In this document: positions 34,401 to 49,400 of the stretch, one piece after another
Layout of the letters: each line of letters begins with the position of its first letter
Position numbering within the stretch: position 1 is the first letter of the stretch
Assembly (NCBI GenBank): GCA_914767885.1
Contig: CAJZBQ010000021.1
Coordinates: 496,001 to 560,000, forward strand
Direction of reading: 5' to 3'
From: Blepharisma stoltei
Lineage: Eukaryota > Ciliophora > Heterotrichea > Heterotrichida > Blepharismidae
Length of the DNA: 64,000 nt
The notes under the pieces: model-generated
Told to the model about the DNA's origin: nothing
Seen by the model: the letters and a program-made list of their open reading frames with translations, nothing else
Database searches by the model: none
Position numbers and translations under genes: made by a program

Positions 34401-37400
34401 TGGGGTATAAGAAAAAGGATAAGAACTGCCAGTAGAAGGAACAGTTATCGATATATTGTCTGTAGATAATGGAGATGCAGCTAATTTAAAAATTAGCGTT
34501 AATTGTCCCTCAGAACCTCGTATAGGAGTCAAAGATGATTTCATAACATAATAGTTGCTAAATAAATCATCTGCAGATAATATATTATACTGGGAGTTCT
34601 GCGATTGGGGACCACCTGAACATTGATCTATAGTCTGTGAGCCTGCAGAATCTTTATGCGTGCTTATTATATATTGGCCTGATATTAAAGATGAAATAGT
34701 TACCATTCCTTTAACAGTTAGTGTACTATCTGCATTACAACCTCCAAATCCACTTATAAGCCACCTCTGATTCGAGTCTGTTGGTTCACATTTTAGAAGA
34801 TTTCCATTAAATGAAGTTCCGCAGCCAGTAGCTGTCATTCTGCAAGCTATTGAAGATGGATTAGTAGTCGTTGAAGTAATCCCTGTGGGAAATAAAATAC
34901 TTGTACTTCCTTGGCTTGGGATAGCATTTGGAATTGTATAACTGAAAGTTATTTCCCAGAATGAGTATGGATCAGTACTTGAATTATCATCGATACCACC
35001 AGAACTGATTTGAATAGTGTCAGAATTAAATGTGTATTGTTCAAGGAGCATCCCGTTTGAAATTGCATAGCCTTCTATATATTTTGTCGTAGTGTAGCTA
35101 TAAAAAACATTTTTAAATTCAAAAGTAGTTTCAGGTGTAGACGACCCAATTATCTGCTGCTGAGGGATATAAAGCATTCACCCACTGCTTGGAATCATTT
35201 TGCATATTCCTGTATCTGCTGGAGATGCAGAATTGCTTACAGATGCTTTGCTTGACGAAGATAATGAGAAATCTGTAGGACTAAAAATGAATATAAAAGC
35301 GTCAGTCTTTGATTCAATATTTTGAGAAGGACTAAAAATCAAATTAAATTCAGTAAACACTTTTTGAGTGCTAGGGTTGCTTTTTTGATAAGTTAATAGA
35401 GTGTTTGAGTTGGATTTTATTGTGAAAAAATTTTTGAGAGCTAAGCCATATTTTTTATTTGCTCCCAAAGCATAAACAAAAATATCTGTAGAGTATGTAT
35501 CCGAAGGATTTACAATATTTGAAATTCATAAAGTTGCTAGACTGCCTGCATCAATTTTATTATTAACAAATACTTTCAAATATAAGATTTTCGGCAGGGT
35601 ATAATCTTGCTCATTATGGTTCAAGAAAGTGCAAATTTGTTCACTTTTTAGACTTCCCTCAGATGTGTAAGCCAGATAACAGTTTCCGTTTGCGTTACTT
35701 GAGGTTGTTGAACTGAATAGAGAGTTTGAGGCGGCATCAAAAAGGGGAAATCCAACTAGAATTTCACTAGGCTTAGTTATGTCAGCATCTACCTGAAAGT
35801 TAATTTCAATGAATGTAGATTTAGTTTTGTCCGAAACATATGAATTCCCGTATAGCTTGGTAAATGGAGAGTAAATTTGTAAAGGAACTAATTTTGCCGT
35901 ATAGTCACTTGATGATGTAGTTGAACCAGACTTGAAGATATCTAAGCTCGCTTTGATAGTATCAGAATCAATTTTAAACCCAATATTTGTGCCATAAGTT
36001 CCAAATGAAACTTTATATTTTTTTGACGCATCTAATTTCAGGCTGAGAGGAGCATATATATCTATTGTTATAGGGCTAGTTGTAGAAACTAAGACCCTTG
36101 CGGCAGAATATATATCAACTGCTGATACATCTTGAAAGGTGGCCCAATATGTTGATGAATCACTGGTGATAATGTTTGGATCAAAAGCAAGGCGAATTAT
36201 GCCATTTCCCGCATCTATATCTTCTAACGGTCTTATCTGAAAAGTAATGGGAGAAACTTCGTTAATAACAGCAATTTTGGCTGGAGCTTCGAAAGAAGCT
36301 GGAAAGCGCAAATCTTTAGATGAAATATATTTAATGTTGCTATTTTCTATATTCATTGAAATTTGTTCATCACTATACATATTTGTATCTGAAAATGAAG
36401 TAGGTACTGAATAAAATGCACTAACATGAACTGAGTTATCACTATTTGATAGCATTGTGACGTATAAATATAGAGCAAAAGGGCTAGAAGATTTTTTTAT
36501 ATCAAAATTTGTAAAGTTCAAGTATACTTTTCCTGATGCCTCTGCTTGATTCATTATTATTCCATACTCTCTTTGGTCATTTATGAGAACATATGATTTT
36601 GAATTGCTGATAGTTAAAGTGGCTGAATTAAATGAAACTATGAGAGCCCCCAGATTTGAGAGTTCCTGGTCAAAAGCCCCAGATATATAAAGCTGAGTAT
36701 CTTCCTGAGTTCAGATGGCTGTATGGGGGTTTTTATTTGTTATTGAATAGTCTGGTTGATTAGCCGCAAAAGTAGAAGTGCCAGAGAATGGTTGAAAGCC
36801 ATTTGAAGATGAATAGACATAGCCATAATATGTATAATCGCCACTAATTCAAGGATTGCTTATTTTCAGCTTTAAGGTTGATGATGATGAATTCACAAGG
36901 AACTTACCATAAATGCAGGGACATGGCTTGCTAGAAAATGATATAATATTGTCAAGAGTTCCATCAGATGTTGTTGGTGCTGAAGAGCTATCTAAACCTT
37001 CGAACCTCATCAAAACATAGTCACCATTAATAAATGAGAGTCCGTTCAATGTAAATGTTCATATAGGTATGGCACCTGCATTAGAGAATTCAGGTGAATA
37101 ATTAACATTTACATTAGATGAGCTACTTGCGTCAATAGTGCTAATTTTGTTAGAATAGAACTTGTAGTATAATTTATTGATTCCATAAAGTATGAAATTA
37201 ACTTTTATTTCAGAGTCTCCACTAGCAGGAAATTTTACCATTGGAAAATATGCATGCATATTCTCTGAGCCATTAGGAGTCTCCATGAATAAGCACGAAA
37301 TGGTTCCTTGAAGAGAAGAAGAGCTTCCTTTTCGAAGTGAGCAGTTTCAATCTGAGTTTGGATAATTAGTAGAAGAAGAAGAGCTCTGAAAATTGAAAGG

Positions 37401-40400
37401 CAGTGAATCTCCGGTATTCAAATTAAGACCTAATGCAGAATCCGTGCTATCGAAAGATACTTCTATAGCAAGACCCAAAGTGTTACCAGCGCCAGCTAGA
37501 GTTGAGTAATCAGGATTTCCTACTCCGAACTCCCCTGTATTAAAGCTCACGTCCAGGACATTAGGCTTTCCTGCATATAAATAATTATTATTTATTGAGC
37601 ATGAACCTATGCTACTAGGAAAACTAACTGGCCATGAATAGCCTTCCTTAATATCGCCGTCATTATAAGTTAAAATACTGATATAGCCATATCCTTTATA
37701 ACTGATCGCTGCAGAGCAAGGCAGATAGACATTTACTGTTAGTTGTTGGGAAGTGCTAGCTCAAATAGAGTATGAAAAGGCAAGGTCAATTTTGGCAGGA
37801 GATCCATCTCAATCAGGTGAATTATTATATAAATTCTGTCCTCCTTGCTGAACTGTTGATGATGTGCAGGTAGATTTATACCCTGATGAAGGGATTGCAA
37901 AAATATCTGTTCAAACTGTGATTTTATTCATTGAGTAAGAAGGGGTAAAAACGATATTCAAATATGTTGAACTGGAACTGGTATAGCGCTTTCCCGAGGA
38001 TGGCGCGGAATGGCGCCATCCTCGGGAAAGCCAGGAAGGCATCCACACGGGAACTGGGAGTTCCACGTGTGGATGCCATTTTGACATGTGGAAGTTTGGA
38101 TCCCACATGTCAAAAATGGCATCCACACGTGGAACTCCCAGTTCCCGTGTGGATGCTTAGTTGACTTTCCCGAGGATGGCGCCATTCCGCACCATCCTCG
38201 GGAAAGCGCTATAGTTCCTGCAGATCCATTATTTAATTTCGGTTGTGGTGGTGAAGATAGAGTATGATAAGTGCTTCCACATCTTGCATCTAAAGGATCT
38301 TCCCATGCCTTCTTTGTGAACAAATTCTTGCATTCAGTATCTTGATATAAGGACCCCCCCTCATTTGTCCGATTTTCTAGTCTTTTATCATTTGTCCATT
38401 TTTCTAGTTTTTTTATAGGAAAAAAAAAATTGTTTTAGGACCTCATTTGTCCAATTTTCTAGTCAAATTTTGATAGAGAAAAAAAATTTTCAGGACCTCA
38501 ATTGTCTCATTTTCTAGTTTTTTTAAAGTAAAAAACTAGAATTTAGGGCATTCGAAAAAAATCCAAAAAAGACTAGAAAATTGGACAAATCATTTTTGAC
38601 TAGATTTTGGGACAAATGAGGTCCTGAAAAAAAAAATTCTTATAAAAAAAGACTAGAAAATTCGACAAATGAGGGGGGGTGTCCTTACCTCTATCATCAC
38701 GTCAGCATTTGATACTGGGTTTGTAATAAGCAATTTAATAGAGAAAGGGTAGATTAAGGTCACTCCAAAAATATATGCAATTCCTTGATCAATTCTCCAA
38801 ACTACATTTTTTTCAACAGAATTAGTCCCGAATACAAGAAATGACCCATCAAGCCCACTATATTTTCCATTATTGCCATCTGCAACATAAAATTTGATAG
38901 TTGCGCTTCCAAGGGCATTTCATGCACTATCTGTTCCTGATCCGAATGAAAAAGATCAACTCCTATAGCTTTGAATGCCAGAGCAATATATTGGATCGAA
39001 ACTGCTTAAAGTTTCAGGTGTATAACTTAAAGCACCAGTGTTAATTTCATCATCGCTAATAATTTTAGCCGATAATTCATACTTATTTGTGCATATCCTA
39101 TTCTTTGCCAAAATCATTAAAAAGCTATTTGACCCACCAATTTTGGAATGGATTGGACCTGGAGCTTTAAAAGGTGAGTTGCCTCCTGATGATGATAGAG
39201 TGATGAATATTCAAGGGCCTTTAGTAAATTTTATTAATGTATTAGGAGCATTGGCAATAATATTTGAGTAATCGAAACCATCTAACCCAAATTTTATTAG
39301 CATAAAATCTGTGTTTGTGGGGATACCTGAAAAAGTGAAAAGATTTTGTGCACCGTAGGAGAAAGAAAATGATATACCTGATGAAGTTAATGAGGTTGAA
39401 TCTGGAGCCTTTCCTGATGCAGCGAATACATTTTTGGCAGTCCTTTCTCCTAGGATTTTAAAGTTTTGTGACATCCTCACAACTCTTATATCAACAATTC
39501 CTTTATCATAATCACCAGAGGAATCGGTAAGAGCTGGATTGACAATCCCTGGTATTATTAAAGTATAAATTATCTCGGTGCTTTGATCCGTAGAAACAAG
39601 GTTTACAATATGGATTTCTGCAGGATGATTTAGATCTTTATCTCCATAATGCAGATAGCATTTCGTGTCCGTCGACCCACCAGCACAGCCAATCTCATCG
39701 CCATTACTGATTCCTGTACCTAAGTCATTCGCAAAGAGTTCGATTGAACTGTCTCGATTAATTGTTGGAAATTGAATAATAAAAACATCAGTTTTAGTCG
39801 GTTGTGATTTTACCTCAATTGTAAAAACATTCGCGACTCCCGTTGTAATATGCATCACACTCACACTTAAGTATGAAAAAAGTGCTTCTGGCAAAGAATA
39901 AAAGTGAATTCCTTCCATATCATTTCCACCGCTGTTTTTGACAGAAACTTTGATATAATTTTCGCTTGTTGTTGAGTCTTCCAATTTAAGGCCGTCATTT
40001 CTATAATCAGCTCCGTGTGTTTTTACAATAAACCTATACTTCGTATTTGCTGTTAGTCCTATACTTGGTATCATTTTAATATTTTTTTGGGTATCTTCAA
40101 AGGTACAGCTTGCAGAAAATTGGGTTTGAGCGCTTAGAATACTGCAATCCAACGATGCATCTGAATCGATTGATGAAAATTTTGAGCTTGATGTTAGCAA
40201 AATATAAAATCCAGAAGCGATATCATTACTAGGTGAGAAGAAAAATTCTATTTGAAACTTATCGCCTGCCTTTACTGTTGTTGAAGGTAGCTCTTGAGTC
40301 TCGAAGTTAAAATAATTAGGAGCTGGAAGCAACACTGCTGGAGTGACTGCAATAGTGCTCGTTGAGTAGAAAAAGAAATTGTCGCTGCAGCTCTTATCAA

Positions 40401-43400
40401 GATATAAGGATGCTATGATATCTCCACTTCAGTTTTCATCTGGCTTGTAGGTAGATTTGACAACAATTATGCTTTGAGTAGTAGCAGTAGTAGGAGTTGA
40501 AAATCCCGTAATCTCCAAAGTTTTAGAACTTGCTAGATCCTCCCTCCTTCGCGAGTAAGCAACAAAAATTTTTTGATATAAAATTTTTATAGAAAAAAAG
40601 TGATAATTATTATATAAAATCTCTTGTTAGTTCTTTTTAATTTATACAGCTTTCATTTTTAAAACATTTATTATTTATAAATTAAATTAAATTTTTGTTT
40701 TCCAATTTTTTGAATTAGGATTTTTTAAATTTCGGAAGAAAAATTACTAAAATTTTTATATATAATTTTTTTTTTAAAAAAATTAATCCCCTCTGTAAGC
40801 GAACAAATTTTTTGTTCACTCATTGAGGGGAGTGAGCAACTCCAAGATCCTCCATTATCAGCAACTATGTCTGAAGATAATGAGCTGATATTTTCACAGT
40901 AATCAATAATTGCGGCTTCAGGGGTTGTTATCTTCAGGCAATTCGTGTTTGTTAACTTGATATAAGGAATTTTTACTGTAAATGTTAAATCGACGATCTG
41001 GCCTTTGCTATAATCTGCCAGACTAGGGCTTACAGTTAATAAAGAGCCTGAAGTTAATGCTGAAGGCAAGGCTGAAGGAACTTCATACTCATACGTTATC
41101 TTTGAATCCAAAGAATTGAAGTCCGAATTGGTAGGACTAGAGAGCAAGTAAGCATATATATTAGTTTCTGCGCTATTGAAATAGGATTTCCCCGCCTTCA
41201 AAGACAATTCCAAATTTGAGATAGACTTAATTATCAGGACTTTCGACGATCCATGTATCTGGTCTTTCGTCGCACCTATTGCAACGTCAGCCTCAGATAT
41301 GTCAAATGTCGATGGAAAGCATAGATATAAGGTTCACACATTTGAAGATGGCAAGTTTAGCTTAAAGCTTATAATTGATTGGTCAGTATCTGTGAATGTA
41401 GGAAAATATTTTAAGCTAGTTGGCGTAACACCAGAAGTGACTGTGAACACATCATAGTAGGTTTGAGAATATATCACAGCATCGTTCTTATATCCCGTAA
41501 CAGTGATATGAATATGAGTACTATCATCTGACGTCCATGCAGGATTCACAATGTTATCGAGATAGAAAGCTATATATGATGAACCGGCCGATATACTTCC
41601 ATCAAATGTAGGAGTTATCTCAATATAAGCAGGGCTCATCTGATTAGTATACCCATGATTAATGGTGCAACTTGCAGAGGAAAGTATAGAAGAAGAGTCT
41701 ATATCGCATGGATAATTGTACCCACTTGCAAGTCCAGTCCCTAAATCAACTGAAAATAAGCTTGTCCCATGACTGTCTTTAGTTGGAAAATACACTCTAA
41801 TTTTGTCAATACTAGATGCCAAAGATACACAATCACTGCATGAGATCTTAATTGCGAAAAAGTTTGCCATTGATGCCGATGTATGCGCTGGAGTCACTTC
41901 TAAATTGTCCCATTTATCAGTAGGAGCTATGTTAATATTTAATTTCCCAATCTCATTGGTGCCTTCCCCAGAGTAAGAAACAGAAATTTGAATTGTTACG
42001 CTACCTGGGGTTGAAGGAAGAAGAAGTCCTTCTTTCTCAAAAGTTTCCGAATTTGTCGTCGTGAAGCTTAAATCTATTTTCGATGAGGCTGGATAATTAT
42101 CAGGTGCATAAGTAGTTATTGTTAAAGTAGTTGTTGTTGTTGTTGTTGCTGTTGCTGAATAAGAAGCTTGGCACTTTGTGTCTACTTTTGAGTTCCACAA
42201 GCAAATAAGAGTAGATTCTGACAGAATATTTGGAAAGTTCGGAAGAGTTACTACTATGTTCCCAGCTGAGGTTTGTATTTCCCCTTTAGGAGTGTAAGAG
42301 AATACTATAGGGGCACAAGTTCCTATAGGAGCTTCAATAGGAAACTCATACTGTCTTGGAATTTCAAAATAAGTAGGAGCTTCAACGGTGCTTTCAACTG
42401 AATGAATTGTTATACTACTTTTCTCGCTTTGGGTTGTGCTTTGTTTTTCTTTATCCCAAACAGTATAGACACTGATTGAGTTTGGTAAGATAATTAAATA
42501 TGGTGTCGCTCGAATTTTCTGGTCTTCTGGCCAAAAATTCATCTCTTGATATTTTAATTATGAGGTTTGGTTTCCCCTGTCAAAATTATCTCAGCTATGT
42601 TAGGGAAGCAAGACTCTGTGGCGTTTCCTACAAGACTTCTGGCGGACTCCTAACCTTAGGTATTGAATTTTCTAATGGTGCCACTTACCCAAGGCGGTGG
42701 AGACTTAGGCATTTAGGGTTCGTTCAGACCCAAGTAAGTGCCTGAGCTCAAAGAAGAGTCCTCGAAGCCCCTAGCTTCAAGACTGGCGTCCTTTTTTAAT
42801 GATCAATTTTGAGATCGCCACACCTTTGACGGGTCCGAGGAAAATAGAGCGAAATTCGCCCCAGAACGGTGTTGAAGGTAGCTGTAGTCAAACAACATGG
42901 TAGCAGCGGTTAAACTGTATAAATTAGATTGTGTTTGATGTAGATAAGGTTGATGCTGAAGGCATCTTTACAGCTACGATAATCTTATAATTTTTACCAT
43001 TCAGCAATCCAGATACAGGAACATATGTCAATACATTGCTTAAAGTTGTGCAAGAATAGGATTCAAGACTGTTATAGTATGCATAACAATATGCTTCAGT
43101 GAGGATGTTGTTTGAATTGAAATCAACAACTATAGCTCCACCTGCAGGTATATCAAATTTCGGCGTCACAGTTATCAGCATATCATATGTATCTTGTCCA
43201 TAATATTCTGGGATAAAAGAAGGTGTCTCGTAATATCTCACTATTGTTGGCAAAGTTGAAAAGTCAATAGGCGTCAAATTATTGAAAAATGAATTAATCT
43301 TGAGGGTTTGAGTCTTACTTAACTTAATATTTACAGGCGTCTGCCGTAGTTTTTAACGCAGTCACCAAGGACCCAGTATTAGGGTTCACCTGCTTTGTGG

Positions 43401-46400
43401 CATAGTCCATACTGGCCATATAAACCAGTCACCAGGACATGCACCTCCTCCTTCCCACGTGTTTCCCGTGGCTTAGTGTTGAGTGGGCGGGCTATGGGCT
43501 TCTGCGGCTGCTGCTTGTGTCTACGAGAGTTGGCTTTCCGAAATTCCAAAAAATGGAATTTCTGGTCACCTTTCGGCAAAAAGGGAATTTCCAAGTCCTG
43601 GGACGTAACACCCAGTTTCACGCTAGGTAACTGCCCGAATGGTCTAGGCGTTGCCTGTAGACTCTGCTGGGCTTACCCTTTCCAAACCTGGACTCCCTTT
43701 CCCCTCGAGGAGAAAACCATTCTGGTCATCGAGCATGGGTCAGGCTCTGCTCTGCAGAATTGCTTACCATGACATTGCTGCTCATGTCTGGAATGGCAAA
43801 ACCTTGCCGGATATAATTAAAATATGGGTCGAGTGTGTATGGCCGGGAGGCTATACTAAGACGAAGACGCCATATTTTAATTATCTTGAGGGTTTGAGTC
43901 AAAGTTCTGTCTTGCATGTAATATATGATGATCTTAGGATTAATTGCATCATCATCATCATAATCATGGCTTGGATTAACGGCGTTGCTAATAGTGATTG
44001 TTAAAGGATCCGTTGGTAATGCGCTACCAATTTGGATAATAAGTATCTTTGCAGATTTATCAAGAATGCACATACTGCTAGTGGCAGTGTCCTCACATTT
44101 TGAGTTTGTAGAAAACGAGGTGTCGGCAGGCAAATCCACTAATACATAGTCAGATACACTTCATCCAGCAACTGCAGGATTCGATCGAGGCTTTTGTATT
44201 GATGGTGTAGGAATTGTAAGTGTATAAGTGGTTTTTTCGGCAACTAAATTACTACTTGCTGATATTGTTGGAGTCCCAGTAGTAGTACCTGGCGATAATG
44301 AAAATAAGTATCCCAGATTGTTTGCATAGCTATGGCATAATTTTGTGCCTGACAAATTGGATGTCATATCAGCTGCATATATTGAAAGAGAGAATATTTC
44401 AGAATCAAGAAGATCCGGATTCCCGCTTGGGTTCTTGAATTTACTGATGAAAAAATGAAAGCCAGTATCAGCGGTGATGTCTGAATTCGGACTAACATAG
44501 ATTCTTGCGGGCTCATTGTCATCATTTGAGCCTATCTGAAATGTGCATTTTATACTAATAGTGGTATCGCTTCCAGCAATACATGGAACATCGCTATCAT
44601 CAGCATATTCATATCCCAAATCATTATCAAAAAATGTTGTTGGGAATTCAATCACAATTCTCCCTCCACTACTTCCAGACGCAGCTGGTATTTTTTGATC
44701 GCATTTTATTGAAATATCCAATAAGTTTATTGAGTTAGGAATAAAATTTCCCGGGATGACAGTAATACTTGAAAATTCCTCAGGCAATATCTCTACATAG
44801 AGTGTCGAAACGTAAACAATAGTCCCACTTCCATCACAATCAAGGATTAAATCCAATTTGACTTGGTCTTTAATGTTTCACTGCAAGTTTCACTCCAAGC
44901 CTTGATAATTGTCTCTGTTCATTGTTGTGATTGTTAGTCCTAAATCTGTATTTGCAGGAAGGCCTGAGTCTGCAGGGGCATATATCTTATAGATTAAGTT
45001 TGTGCTATCATATATACAATCTGAAGCAAGTCTTTCAACGCCACTACTCTTTCAAATACATCTCAAACCGTAAGGGTGAGTATATGTCATTGATCCAGCC
45101 ACTGTAAGAAATCCTACTCTTTGAATGATTGCATTAGCAGAAGATATTGTCAGCACTAAAGGCCCAATATTCTTTCCTTTCCTTATTGGCTCAGCTCTGT
45201 GATACATTAATCCCTTGGTTCCAAACTCAGTTGGCAGAAGCTTCTCTGGATGTGAGTTCATAACAATAGGCATGACAACCTCTCCTTTCTCATCAATCAG
45301 CTTATCAGTGTTGGTGCTTTCCCAATATGTTTTAAAATATGCAGTATACGTTGCTGATGCGATTTGAACATTAACAAATAAGCTTATAATATCGGTTTTC
45401 TGGATGTCTGAAGAAAATCCATAGATTGAGATGATTGCATTGGTTGAGGCAGGACTACTCTGTGAATCTGTTAAGACAAACTTCAATCCTTCAGGGTTTA
45501 TGGTGCTCTCTGGGGTTAACCGAATACTGTTTTTGTCAATTCCAGATGCTAATCCACCGAATTCTATTTTAATTTGACCAGTGTAGGGAATCGGATTGAT
45601 CGGTTGGAGCGTTATTCTGTACAATTCTGGCTGATCTGGGTAAAAGTCATAGTAGCTTGATATTGATACTTGAGTTGGAGCATTATTTTTAAAGTCTCCA
45701 GCATTTAAATAATGCGATTCGGTAAAGTTATAAGATATTATCTTTTCTAATTTCCTATCCCTGATTATCATTGAAGTGCCCTTAATTTGATATTGATACC
45801 CAGGTGCTGTTATCCCGCCTATCTTAATGTAAAATTGATTTGAGGCTGTAATAATAGAAGAAGTAAGCCGAACTAAAGCATAATTTGCAATAGCAAATTT
45901 GAAGCAATAGCTCTGAGAGTTGTCATTTATTGAACAAGTTATGCTTGACACAGTATAGTCAGCGGGAAGTTTTATCATTACATAGTCAGTTCCACCCAAA
46001 TCTTGAGTGGAATGCACCAAGATTAATTTTAAAACCAATCCAGTTTCGTAAAGTTCAGGGCGTTTGCATCCACTCGTACCATAAAAACAATCATTACTGG
46101 GTTCAGGAGAAGTAATAGAGCTTATGCTAGAAGGGAATGATAAGGTTGTGTCTATATAGGAGACTAATTCTTCAGCTTTAGTTACAAAAGTTGGAGACGT
46201 TAGAGTTTGCTCTTCAGCCCTTACTCTTATTTGCATGTCATAATTTGGGTTGGAAGGGTTTTTTATTGGGCCAAGGTAAAAGTGGAAAATTGTTGTGGCT
46301 TGAGAAGAGCTCGTTGACAAGCCTGTAATTTTAATTCTAACATAATCAATATAGCCATGAATAAGTGTGCAAACTATTCCATTTTCAGTTGAATCTGCAA

Positions 46401-49400
46401 AATAAGGACAATCAATTGGACTGTTATTTGCCAAACCTGTTCCCAGATCAAAATCCCATGAAGAGCAAGGAAATTCAAGCCAGACAACTTTTGTGCCAGA
46501 CAAAGAAATCCCAATCATGAAATTAAATTCAAGGAAGTTTCATTGGCTCGCGTATTTTTGAAGAGAGTTGATATAGATATATTTAAACCCTTGGGCTTGA
46601 ACATGCATCCAAGGATTCGCAAACCCGTCGCTATTTTCAAGGCTTAGAGTGGTTATCTTGAACTGATAGTCCCCTGCAGTTGAAGGATATTGAATTCCTA
46701 CCTCATCTGCAGTGGCATCATTAAGAGTGCTAATAGAGAGTTCATGCAAGGTACTATCACTCAAATCAGTATCTCTGTTAGTATATACAGTTATATCATT
46801 TCCACTATTTTTGCACCAACTTGAAATCAAGCCATCAATATAGCAATCTAATATTGTTGATGAAGGGACTGAGAAGCCTGTCGGAAGAGTCACTAAAATC
46901 TTTGCATAATTGCTGGTATGATCAGATTTTGTCAAAGTGACGTCTGATGGCAATTGAAAATTGAAAACTATTGGGCCTTTGTCTCCTGCTCTGGCAATAA
47001 TTTTTGGAGAAACAAAACTGTGCAAGCTTGCTGCGGATGGAGAATTGCGAGCTGATGAATAATCAAGTGTGACTGTTGTCTGCTCAATCAATTTATTAAG
47101 AGTGTCATCTTCGTCGTTTGACGATATTGTAATGCTAGTTGATGAAAGACTTGAGGGAGCGTTCACGAACCCTAAAAAATCAAAAGAAGTGCTAGATGGC
47201 AATTCTCCTGTAAAACTAAGAACATATCTATAACAGGTGTTTGGAGAGCTGCAAGCATCATTTTTTACGTAGCATTTGGCATTGACGCTACTTGGAGAAG
47301 TAATTTTATAGCATGATGTTTCTGATATTGAATAATCAGCTGGGAATACTACTGAAGCAGTCCCTCCAGCTGTAATTCTTTGGGTGGTTTTGAATTGAAA
47401 ACGAATCAAAGCTCTGTTGGAAAGAACATTGCTTGACGTTGGGGTTAGCATTTCAGTGATTGCAGGAGTAGATCCAACTGCACTATCAAATGTCCCAGGA
47501 GTAAAATCAGTTGTAGAAATTATAGCACAATATGCCACCTCAGAGTTGCTAATTTGATAAACTGTAAAGGTCGTTGTTCCTTTGTATAGCCTATTCTTTA
47601 AACTAATGCATGGGTTGATGGAGTCAGAATTAATGCTGGTTGAAGAAGATGGATTTTCGAAAATAATCACTTTAAAACTATCTGATATATAAAAGTTGTA
47701 GTTCCCAGCAGTAGCCAAGGAACCTGTGCCTCCACAAATAGAAATGCTATTACTGCTCAATTTTTTGAATTCATTAGGGACTATAATGAACAGCTTATCA
47801 TTAGTTGCAAGAGAAATTCCTGAAGAAATAGTTAAGGTGTACTGAGTGTTCACGTATTCGGGGGTATCAGTTCCGCTAACAGTAACAGTCCCAGCGCTGG
47901 TGCAAAGGGAACTTTTTTGTTTAAGTGGAGAATCGCCTGCAAGATCTTTATATTCCAATGGCACTCCATCTGTATCTATAGTTTTCACTGTTGCTTTGGG
48001 TGTATAACCAATAAATTTATTATTTTTGATTCAGTAAAACAGAATATTTGTTGATGCATGGCCAGCTGAAATAAGATTCTGTGAGATAAGCTTGACTTTG
48101 GCAGGAATTAAAGGAGTTCCAGCAGTAATTGTGCAACTAGCACCTGTTCCCCAAACTGAAGTGTCGAAGACGCATTGAAATGAAGAGGTCTCAAGCGAAT
48201 GCAAGCCTGTTCCAAGAGTGTTTGGAAATCCAAAATTGCTGGTTATGAAGTCTATTTCAACTCCACCTCCGATTGGAATATCAAGTCCATTGCTTATTGA
48301 TATAGATATTGTATTTTGGTAGTCCACAGAGTAATGCATCAAGTCCCAGCTTGCAGAGCCTTTATTGTTCAATGATGCAATATCAGAAGCGCTGCCAAGT
48401 TCTCTGGGAGCTTGCAAGTAGTTATAGTTCATTTCTTCAGTAAGGCTTAGTCCACTCCCGCTGTCAATTGAAACTTCAACTTTTATTGTCTTCTGTCCTC
48501 CTTGGGTGGCTAAAAATCCAAAATGAGTTTCAGTTGGACTTCCTAGTGTGGTTACTGTTATCGCTAGCGGGCAGCAGCCAAACTCCTCAGTTGATGGAGT
48601 GGTCATCGTTATGGTAGGAGGAGACCCAGATGTATATTGGCAGGAAGAAGCTGGAACTTGATTTTTCCCAAATAAGCAAGAGAGTTGGGTGTAGCTTGGA
48701 GGAACTTGAGTATCGCTTGGAAGATGCAATTTGATTTGGCCAGTTTTCCCATTTGCTGTAGCAGGCAATTCAGTTCGGGTTTGGAGGTAAAACTCAAAAG
48801 GTGCATAGATTCCCAATGGAGGTGTAGTCTTAGCCTTGAACATTTCCACGTTTATTTCTGTGGGTGCGCTTATGCTGGAAAGAGTGATCGTACCTGCTTC
48901 GTTATTTTCATCAATTGTATACCCGCTTGATGTTAATGCTGATATCTTGAAATAACTAGAAGTACCTGAGATTTTTGAATTCATTGCCACTGCTTCCAAA
49001 ATGACTAAGCCAGCTTTAAAATCGTCAAATTGAGTTATAATGATCGAATTTCCTGAAGGAGTGCATATCACAGAGTCTAATGGAGTCAGCCCATTTAAAA
49101 TTTTACAATATGAAACTGACTGATACTCAGAAGGGAATGAAACTTTTATGCTTCCTCCTGCTGCAATATCCCCATGAGTTTTAAATCCAATATTATAGGT
49201 TCCTTCAACTGACAAGTGTAAGGGCCTTCCACTAATCTGAACACTTGAAATTACTCCAGGGGCTATATATGGGCCAGAAATTTGACTTGAAATTTGCTGA
49301 ACTGTATAAGTCCCTTTTTCCATGATTTCAGCCAAAAAATACCCTGTAGATCCGCTGTGACTTGGATTTAAAACTCCATAAATTCTCAAAGTTATAGTGC

